From assembly GCF_947493735.1 (NCBI RefSeq), contig NZ_CANLSL010000024.1:1-41068 (forward strand): a stretch of DNA of 41,068 bases, given 5' to 3'. Shown here piece after piece: positions 35,743-41,068 of the stretch (positions are counted from its first letter, which is position 1; each line of letters begins with the position of its first letter). The DNA is from an uncultured Acinetobacter sp. (GTDB lineage: Bacteria; Pseudomonadota; Gammaproteobacteria; Pseudomonadales; Moraxellaceae). The notes beneath the pieces were generated by a model. The model was not told the DNA's origin and did no database searches. It was given only the letters and a program-made list of their open reading frames with translations. Made by a program: the position numbers and the translations under genes.

Positions 35743-36936
35743 ATGAATTTTCAGCGCATGACTGATTTAGATTTAAATGGAAAACGAGTTTTAATTCGTG
35801 AAGATTTAAACGTACCAGTTAAAGATGGCAAAATTACCAGTGATGCTCGTCTACGTGCTGCGATTCCAACTATAAAACAAGCCCTCGCACAAGGCGCTGC
35901 GATCATGGTCTTTTCTCACTTGGGTCGTCCTGTGGAAGGCGAACCAAAACCTGAACAATCTCTTGCACCAGTTGCCGCATATCTTACAGAAGCACTAGGT
36001 CAAGAGGTGCAACTATTTACTGACTATTTAGACGGTGTAGAAGTCAAAGCAGGACAAGTGGTACTCCTTGAGAATGTGCGCTTCAATCATGGTGAAAAGA
36101 AAAACAACCCTGAACTTGCACAGAAATATGCAGCACTGTGCGATGTATTCGTCATGGACGCATTCGGTACAGCGCACCGTGCAGAAGCGTCAACCGAAGG
36201 TGTTGCACGTTATGCTGATCAAGCTGTTGCAGGGCCTTTGCTTGCGACAGAGCTGGATGCACTCGGTCGTGCCATGCAAACCCCTGAAAAGCCAATGGTG
36301 GCGATCGTTGCAGGGTCAAAAGTATCGACCAAATTGGATGTATTAACTTCATTGTCGACCATTTGTGATCAGCTCATTGTTGGTGGCGGGATTGCCAATA
36401 CTTTCCTTGCCGCAGCGGGCTATAACGTCGGTAAATCGCTGTGCGAAGTAGATTTACTCGACACTGCAAAACAAATCGCTGCCAAAGTCGATGTGCCACT
36501 ACCAACCGATGTGGTGGTTGCTGATGCGTCAGAAATCAGCTTTGATGATTTTCTAGGCTCAGCAGGCAATGCCAACGCTGTGGTAAAAAAAGTTGCCGAT
36601 GTTGGTGATAACGATATGATTCTTGACGTTGGTCCTGAAACTGCACAACAGTTTGCAACATTGTTGAAACAATCAAAGACTATACTGTGGAATGGTCCTG
36701 TCGGCGTTTTTGAAGTGGATCAGTTCGGTGAAGGTACGAAAGCATTGTCATTGGCGATCGCAGAGAGCGCAGGCTTCTCGATTGCAGGTGGCGGAGATAC
36801 ATTGGCAGCGATTGATAAATATCAAGTGGCTGAGCAAATTGGTTATATCTCGACTGGTGGTGGTGCGTTCCTTGAGTTTGTCGAAGGCAAAACTTTACCT
36901 GCCGTTGCAATACTTCTTGAACGTGCGAAAAACTAA
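35743..36936 (+). CDS. pgk: Phosphoglycerate kinase
   Basis: 397 residues, full length. It interconverts 1,3-bisphosphoglycerate/ADP and 3-phosphoglycerate/ATP. Family blocks are [22 protein letters not shown], the hinge and nucleotide segment NGPVGVFE, and the C-terminal GGGDTLAA and [10 protein letters not shown]. In Acinetobacter, which generally lacks a complete Embden-Meyerhof glycolysis, it serves mainly gluconeogenesis and lower glycolysis. The ATG follows GAGAGAAGC. fba lies downstream beyond a small lipoprotein gene. Confidence 0.98.
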   Translation: MNFQRMTDLDLNGKRVLIREDLNVPVKDGKITSDARLRAAIPTIKQALAQGAAIMVFSHLGRPVEGEPKPEQSLAPVAAYLTEALGQEVQLFTDYLDGVEVKAGQVVLLENVRFNHGEKKNNPELAQKYAALCDVFVMDAFGTAHRAEASTEGVARYADQAVAGPLLATELDALGRAMQTPEKPMVAIVAGSKVSTKLDVLTSLSTICDQLIVGGGIANTFLAAAGYNVGKSLCEVDLLDTAKQIAAKVDVPLPTDVVVADASEISFDDFLGSAGNANAVVKKVADVGDNDMILDVGPETAQQFATLLKQSKTILWNGPVGVFEVDQFGEGTKALSLAIAESAGFSIAGGGDTLAAIDKYQVAEQIGYISTGGGAFLEFVEGKTLPAVAILLERAKN

Positions 36937-36963
36937 GTTTTGTTTGTTTTTCGTTGATTTACG

Positions 36964-37008
36964 AGGTGAACACCACATGATGCTTCATCATGTCGGCTGA
37001 ATTCACCT
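36964..37008 (+). other. Nested hairpin between pgk and the lipoprotein gene
   Basis: An outer stem AGGTGAA/TTCACCT (36964-36970 and 37002-37008) encloses a perfect inner hairpin ACATGATG-CTT-CATCATGT (36975-36993). No T run follows, so it is not a standard terminator; it could be an RNA-processing or partial-termination element in a pgk-lipoprotein transcript. Confidence 0.6.
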
Positions 37009-37040
37009 TTGAAATTTAACTTTTTAATGAGGATATATTG

Positions 37041-37355
37041 ATGAATATTAAACTTTTAACAGCTTTAGCAATCACTCTTCCATTATTCACTGTTGCATGT
37101 GCAAAAAAAGAAGCACCAGCTGAAGATGCAACTCCAGCAGAAGCAACAGCACCAGTTGACGAAACAGTTACAGCTGAGCAACAAGCGGCGATTGATTCTT
37201 TAGATCGTCCTGAGCCTGAAGCAATCGCAGTCGAAGGTGAAGAGCCAACAGCATCTGTGGAAACCACTGAAACCATGACAATGGATGCAGAAGTCGCAGA
37301 CCCAGCAGTTGATCCTGCAATGCAAACTGAAGAAAGCACTGAAGTTGCGCAATAA
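37041..37355 (+). CDS. Small acidic lipoprotein of unknown function
   Basis: 104 residues from the ATG at 37041 (GAGG eight bases upstream); a TTG one codon earlier is less likely. A signal peptide ends in a lipobox TVAC with the cysteine at residue 20, followed by KKE. The mature part is low-complexity, rich in glutamate, alanine, threonine and proline, and probably disordered. No family recognised. It sits between pgk and fba and has its own terminator. Confidence 0.8.
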   Translation: MNIKLLTALAITLPLFTVACAKKEAPAEDATPAEATAPVDETVTAEQQAAIDSLDRPEPEAIAVEGEEPTASVETTETMTMDAEVADPAVDPAMQTEESTEVAQ

Positions 37356-37366
37356 TTGAGTTTTCT

Positions 37367-37395
37367 AAAATCCTCGCATCTGCGGGGATTTTTTA
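37367..37395 (+). terminator. Terminator of the acidic lipoprotein gene
   Basis: Stem AAAATCCTCGC/GCGGGGATTTT (one G-U pair) with a short loop and a T run. Confidence 0.9.
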
Positions 37396-37470
37396 TATGT
37401 GTAAATCGTGATTTTAGCTGAATTAGAATGATTATCGGGTTAGAATGCGTTTAGATTTTGGGAGATATTT

Positions 37471-38505
37471 ATGGCACTTATTTCATTACGCCAACTTTTA
37501 GATCATGCTGCTGAGCATGAGTATGGGGTTCCTGCGTTTAACGTCAATAACCTAGAACAAATGCGTGCCATCATGATGGCGGCAGATGAAACCAATTCCC
37601 CTGTGATCGTGCAAGCCTCTGCGGGTGCACGTAAGTATGCAGGTGCGCCATTTTTACGTCATTTGATCTTGGCTGCGATTGAAGAGTGGCCACACATTCC
37701 TGTAGTGATGCACCAAGATCATGGTACAAGCCCTGCGATCTGTCAGCGTTCGATTCAGCTTGGTTTTAGCTCAGTGATGATGGATGGTTCATTAGGGACT
37801 GACGGTAAAACCCCAACAGATTACGATTATAACGTGCGTGTTACCCGTGAAGTCGTTGCGATGGCGCATGCTTGTGGTGTGTCTGTAGAAGGTGAGATCG
37901 GTTGTCTAGGTAGCTTAGAAACAGGTTTGGCAGGTGAAGAAGATGGCGTCGGTGCAGAAGGTGTACTGGATCATTCTCAATTGCTAACTTCTGTGGAAGA
38001 AGCTAAACAGTTTGTAGAAGATACTAATGTCGATGCTTTGGCGATTGCAGTAGGTACTTCACACGGTGCGTACAAGTTCACTCGTCCGCCGACAGGCGAT
38101 ATTTTGGCGATTGATCGTATCAAAGAAATTCATGCAGCACTGCCAAACACACATATCGTGATGCACGGTTCAAGTTCGGTTCCACAAGAATGGCTCAAAG
38201 TGATTAATGAGTACGGTGGTCAAATTGGCGAAACTTATGGTGTGCCAGTTGATCAACTGGTTGAAGCGATCAAGCACGGTGTACGTAAGATCAACATTGA
38301 CACCGATTTGCGTCTTGCATCAACGGGTGCTGTTCGTCAGTTCTTAGCTGAAAATCCTGCTGAATTTGATCCACGTAAATACTTGGCGAAGACGGTAGAA
38401 ACCATGAAGCAAGTCTGTGTGGATCGTTATACTGCATTTGGTACCGCTGGTAATGCCAGCAAGATTCGTCCGATTTCATTGGAAAAAATGGTTGATCGTT
38501 ATTAA
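37471..38505 (+). CDS. fba: Class II fructose-bisphosphate aldolase
   Basis: 344 residues. A zinc-dependent aldolase of the Calvin-cycle-type (CbbA) subgroup. The catalytic D83 and zinc ligand H84 lie in HQDHGTS; the block [19 protein letters not shown], the second zinc-site region [20 protein letters not shown] and the phosphate-binding IDTDLR segment are intact. A GGGAG site precedes the ATG. In Acinetobacter it works mainly in gluconeogenesis together with pgk. Confidence 0.97.
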   Translation: MALISLRQLLDHAAEHEYGVPAFNVNNLEQMRAIMMAADETNSPVIVQASAGARKYAGAPFLRHLILAAIEEWPHIPVVMHQDHGTSPAICQRSIQLGFSSVMMDGSLGTDGKTPTDYDYNVRVTREVVAMAHACGVSVEGEIGCLGSLETGLAGEEDGVGAEGVLDHSQLLTSVEEAKQFVEDTNVDALAIAVGTSHGAYKFTRPPTGDILAIDRIKEIHAALPNTHIVMHGSSSVPQEWLKVINEYGGQIGETYGVPVDQLVEAIKHGVRKINIDTDLRLASTGAVRQFLAENPAEFDPRKYLAKTVETMKQVCVDRYTAFGTAGNASKIRPISLEKMVDRY

Positions 38506-38538
38506 TTTTCTATTGAATGATCCGATGTGAAATCTCAG

Positions 38539-38564
38539 AAAACCCATCGCAAGATGGGTTTTTT
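38539..38564 (+). terminator. Terminator of fba
   Basis: Stem AAAACCCATC/GATGGGTTTT with a GCAA loop and T run. Confidence 0.93.
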
Positions 38565-38665
38565 ATGGTCAAAAATTTTAAATCTCATTAAAATTCAAAA
38601 TTGTGGTTGTCATTTATGTGATGGTCTAACACATCAAACGGATGTAAAAAAGTTGTGGATTCTAA

Positions 38666-39511
38666 ATGCAATTTATCCTTATCGCCGCTTTATTTAGTGT
38701 ATCGGTGTCGATTGCACTTAAACTTTATCGACAATATGGATTCAATATTGTCCATTTGCTCACCCTGAACTATATCACCGCATCGGTGTTATGCTTTTTA
38801 TGGTTTAAACCCACATTTAATATTGAGCAGCTTGAACATTCATGGTGGCTGATTGCTGCTTTGGCGGTTTTATTGCCGAGTATCTTTTGGTGTTTAGATC
38901 GATCATTACATCATGCAGGCTTAATTAAAACCGAGATTGCACAGCGCTTATCAGTTGTTTTAACAATTTTAGTTTCGACGCTTATTTACCAAGAGCAATT
39001 TTCATCGCTTAAAATTTTTGGCATCGTGCTAGGTATGGTTTCAGTGTTGATCATGCTAATTGGGCGGGGTCGAGGAAAGTCAAATCAATCACTTACAACA
39101 TGGCTCAGTATATTGAGTGTATGGATTGGCTATGCCGTGATTGATTTATTATTCAAATATACTTCAGGTCTAGGCTTGCAGTTTGCGATGAGCTTAAATG
39201 CGATTTTTATCTGCTCAGCACTTTTGTGTTTAATCACTTCATTATTTCAATCAAAAGCTTTGACACTTAACACTTTACTTGCAGGCGTGGTATTAGGTGC
39301 GCTGAATTTTGCCAATATTGCATTTTACCTTTATGCACATCGAGAGCTTAGCGATAGTCCTGCATTGGTTTTTGCTTCGATGAATATCATGGTGGTGTGC
39401 TTTGGTATTTTGGCAGCGGTATTAATATTCAAAGAGCAATTAAATAAAAACCGTGCGATTGGCGGAATGTTAGCAATCGTCGCTGTATTGATTTTAATGC
39501 AAAGTATGTGA
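38666..39511 (+). CDS. DMT/EamA-superfamily membrane transporter
   Basis: 281 residues with about ten hydrophobic segments and the two-fold EamA repeat layout. The family-like block RLSVVLTILVSTLIYQEQFSSLKIFGIVLGMVSVLIML in the first half is echoed by ASMNIMVVCFGILAAVLIFKEQLNKNRAIGGMLAIVAVLILM in the second. The substrate is unknown; members export amino acids, nucleobases or drugs. No regulator or enzyme gene is attached. The ATG has no strong ribosome-binding site. Confidence 0.85.
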   Translation: MQFILIAALFSVSVSIALKLYRQYGFNIVHLLTLNYITASVLCFLWFKPTFNIEQLEHSWWLIAALAVLLPSIFWCLDRSLHHAGLIKTEIAQRLSVVLTILVSTLIYQEQFSSLKIFGIVLGMVSVLIMLIGRGRGKSNQSLTTWLSILSVWIGYAVIDLLFKYTSGLGLQFAMSLNAIFICSALLCLITSLFQSKALTLNTLLAGVVLGALNFANIAFYLYAHRELSDSPALVFASMNIMVVCFGILAAVLIFKEQLNKNRAIGGMLAIVAVLILMQSM

Positions 39512-39553
39512 ACGACGTTAATTTAGGTTGAGGTCTTTTTCCAGCAAATCATA

Positions 39554-39579
39554 GAAAAGCCCCACTGATGGGGCTTTTC
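39554..39579. terminator. Bidirectional terminator between the DMT transporter and DUF2147 genes
   Basis: A perfect 11-bp stem GAAAAGCCCCA/TGGGGCTTTTC with a CTGA loop, between convergent genes. Confidence 0.88.
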
Positions 39580-39602
39580 AAATAAATCATGTGAAATAAA
39601 TG

Positions 39603-40040
39603 TTAATTCACACGATACCAAGTTTGGTCACGACCGATGGCTGAAACACCGACATAGCCACGACCACTCAACGTTTTACCATCCTTAGAGAGATCAGCTT
39701 TAAACTTGTAGGTTTTACCACTTTCAGGGTCGACGATCGAGCCATTGGCATATTGATTATCTGCGACGTTTTTTAAACCTGTTACGATCGTTGCGCCAAC
39801 AAGCGGTTTATTTTTAAACTTACCTTTGCAGTCTGTACATTTTTGTTTTGCATCAGGTGCTAATACTTTTTGAATCGTACCTGACAACGTGCCATCACCA
39901 TTTTCTTTGAATTTCACCAATGCTTTAGGTTGATTGGTTTTGTCATCAACAGTCTTCCACACTGATCCATTCAATTCATCCGCAGCAAATGCCACCATAG
40001 GGAGTGATGCAACGATAAGTGCGATTACTGAACGCTTCAT
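39603..40040 (-). CDS. DUF2147 family secreted protein
   Basis: 145 residues. Signal peptide MKRSVIALIVASLPMVAFA|AD. The mature domain shows the DUF2147 pattern: GSVWKTVDDKTNQPKALVKFKENGDGTLSGTI, a CTDC cysteine pair (C68, C71), GATIVTGL, then GSIVDPESGKTYKFKADLSKDGKTLSGRGYVG and a final WYRVN. Its function is unknown; probably periplasmic or surface. AAGGA precedes the ATG. The 313 bp between it and the TetR start hold the TetR control region and otherwise nothing recognisable. Confidence 0.88.
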   Translation of the reverse strand: MKRSVIALIVASLPMVAFAADELNGSVWKTVDDKTNQPKALVKFKENGDGTLSGTIQKVLAPDAKQKCTDCKGKFKNKPLVGATIVTGLKNVADNQYANGSIVDPESGKTYKFKADLSKDGKTLSGRGYVGVSAIGRDQTWYRVN

Positions 40041-40296
40041 AATTTCATCCTTTTTTGTTGAAATGTAGGCGCATTCTGAAGCAGAACATTGTGAACAACC
40101 ATCGAGTTGTTTGACAGTTTTGTTGATAAACGTGGTGAGAACGGTGACTTTTGCAACAGAAGTTCAATAGGTGTGAGGTTTTGAAAAGATAAGTTGTGAT
40201 TCAGATAGCTCAAAGTGAATTCAAGTAAGGCGATGTAAATATAGATCAAAGTTGATTTAAGCTGTGTTGAATAAGTAGTCAAAAACACATTAATTT

Positions 40297-40343
40297 TTGA
40301 ACAGACATGCTATGATGTGTTCAATAAAATATAAAATGTTCAA
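40297..40343. promoter_or_regulatory. Candidate TetR operator and promoter
   Basis: TTGAACA (40297-40303) and TGTTCAA (40318-40324) form perfect 7-bp inverted arms 14 bp apart around an extended -10 TGCTATGAT (40308-40316). A further TGTTCAA half-site lies at 40337-40343. The layout suggests autorepression by the gene that follows. Confidence 0.5.
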
Positions 40344-40353
40344 GGTTGTTTTG

Positions 40354-40971
40354 ATGGTCGCACATAGTTCTTCCCAGTCGAGAATCCATAAAGCTGCATT
40401 GCGTCTTTTTGCAGAGCGAGGTTCAACCGTGATTACGGTCAGTGAGCTTGCAGAAGCTGCACGTGTTGCAAGGGGTACAATTTATAATAATGGCTTAAGT
40501 CCAGATAGCTTGTTCGAAGATATTGCTTCTCAGCTTAGCGAGGAGATGAATAGTCGCGTGATCAAAACTTCTGCATATGAAAAAGATCCTGCCTACCGCC
40601 TTGCCAATGGTATACGTATGTATATACGTCGTGCGCATGAAGAGCCTGATTGGGGGAAATTTATCTGCAAATTTGCTTTTAGCAATAAAGCGATGCTTGG
40701 ATTGTGGGCGGGGCAGGATTCTCCCGTACCTGATGTATTGCAAGGTTTGGAACATGAGCGATATAGCTTTCGCCAAGAGCAACTCATCTCGGTCATGGCA
40801 ATGATCGCAGGTGGTGTATTAACCTCTATTTTCATGGTACTCGAAGGGCATAAAACATGGCGTGATATTGGCTCAGAGATGGCTGAACTGGTGCTGATCG
40901 CACTTGGTGTAGATGCCAAAGAAGCTTTTGAAATTTCACGTAAAGAACTGCCTGCATTATTAGAAGTGTAA
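40354..40971 (+). CDS. TetR/AcrR-family transcriptional regulator
   Basis: 205 residues from the ATG at 40354, which has AAGG eight bases upstream; an earlier in-frame TTG at 40297 falls inside the operator-like repeats and is rejected. The N-terminal helix-turn-helix is clear (RIHKAALRLFAERGSTVITVSELAEAARVARGTIYNN). The C-terminal ligand domain (about 60-205) is helical, of no recognised subgroup. The target is unknown: the divergent DUF2147 gene and itself are the nearest candidates, and anything downstream is cut off by the mobile-element end. Confidence 0.85.
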   Translation: MVAHSSSQSRIHKAALRLFAERGSTVITVSELAEAARVARGTIYNNGLSPDSLFEDIASQLSEEMNSRVIKTSAYEKDPAYRLANGIRMYIRRAHEEPDWGKFICKFAFSNKAMLGLWAGQDSPVPDVLQGLEHERYSFRQEQLISVMAMIAGGVLTSIFMVLEGHKTWRDIGSEMAELVLIALGVDAKEAFEISRKELPALLEV

Positions 40972-40994
40972 AATTAAAATAGTATAAAAATATT

Positions 40995-41068
40995 GGGGCT
41001 GTAGTAGATAAGGTCAAATACCCGTCCAATCCAACAGTATTTCGAGCTGTTGTTTTGGACTCCCATAG
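40995..41068. mobile_element. Probable insertion-sequence end at the right edge (family uncertain)
   Basis: After the TetR gene the sequence changes at GGGGCTGTAGTAGATAAGG (from 40995). A GGGGCTG start resembles termini I recall for IS1595/IS1016-type elements, but I cannot confirm the family. An open frame on the minus strand runs from the window edge to a stop at 41014-41016, which could be a transposase C-terminus ending just inside the inverted repeat. Low confidence; only one end is visible. Confidence 0.35.

Noticed and set aside
1..41068. CRISPR array, prophage, secretion or multi-gene defence island
   Set aside because: No spaced direct repeats, no phage structural genes and no nuclease/helicase clusters beyond vapBC and the Smr protein were seen.

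Overview
The window looks like a chromosomal segment of an Acinetobacter species. The support is the gene content and local order (alkM with a divergent AraC-type regulator, folE, a tandem glycine riboswitch before dadA, ftsH-folP, pgk-fba), the AT-rich intergenic DNA and the mobile-element ends. The genus is an inference from family knowledge; no search was run. Both edges look like the ends of insertion sequences: the first ~66 bases carry the 5' end of an IS30-type transposase gene on the minus strand, and the last ~74 bases begin with a GGGGCTG terminus. The window may therefore be a whole contig broken at repeats.

Layout. 1-2.4 kb: IS30 end, a VapBC toxin-antitoxin pair, an Smr-domain protein and folE. 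2.5-4.2 kb: tandem glycine riboswitch and dadA. 4.2-6.0 kb: glnA behind a reconstructed NtrC/sigma54 control region. 6.1-7.5 kb: ohrR and ohr, separated by a 266-bp MITE and a strong palindromic operator. 7.5-9.9 kb: alkR-like regulator and alkM alkane hydroxylase, divergent, with a 21-bp-period direct repeat between them. 10-11.4 kb: ubiC-ubiA. 11.5-15.2 kb: a lipoprotein esterase, tRNA-Asn, fxsA, ruvC and a frameshifted DUF481 outer-membrane gene. 15.2-21.2 kb (minus strand): carA, an unknown secreted protein, carB and greA, with a terminator-like structure in the carA leader. 21.4-28.8 kb: a coiled-coil protein, a DOMON-like protein with yhbY, rlmE, ftsH, folP, a YqfO-like protein, an enoyl-CoA isomerase/hydratase and nadM. 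29-32.8 kb (minus strand): bcp, a four-cysteine secreted protein, queC, queE and roxA. 33-38.5 kb: putP, a Maf protein with a DUF2237 protein, then pgk, a small acidic lipoprotein and fba. 38.6-41 kb: a DMT transporter, a DUF2147 protein and a TetR regulator.

Most genes are core housekeeping: nitrogen assimilation, pyrimidine/arginine precursor, folate, ubiquinone, queuosine, NAD, glycolysis/gluconeogenesis, RNA modification and proteolysis. Mobile or accessory parts are the two edge elements, the MITE, vapBC and perhaps the gene inside the carAB operon. I found no CRISPR array, prophage, secretion locus or obvious new defence system. The most interesting signals are regulatory: the alkM operator repeats, the carA leader structure, the glnA enhancer/promoter layout, the ohr operator beside the MITE and the riboswitch upstream of a D-amino-acid dehydrogenase. 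Broken or odd genes are the DUF481 frameshift and the secreted-protein gene that splits carA from carB.
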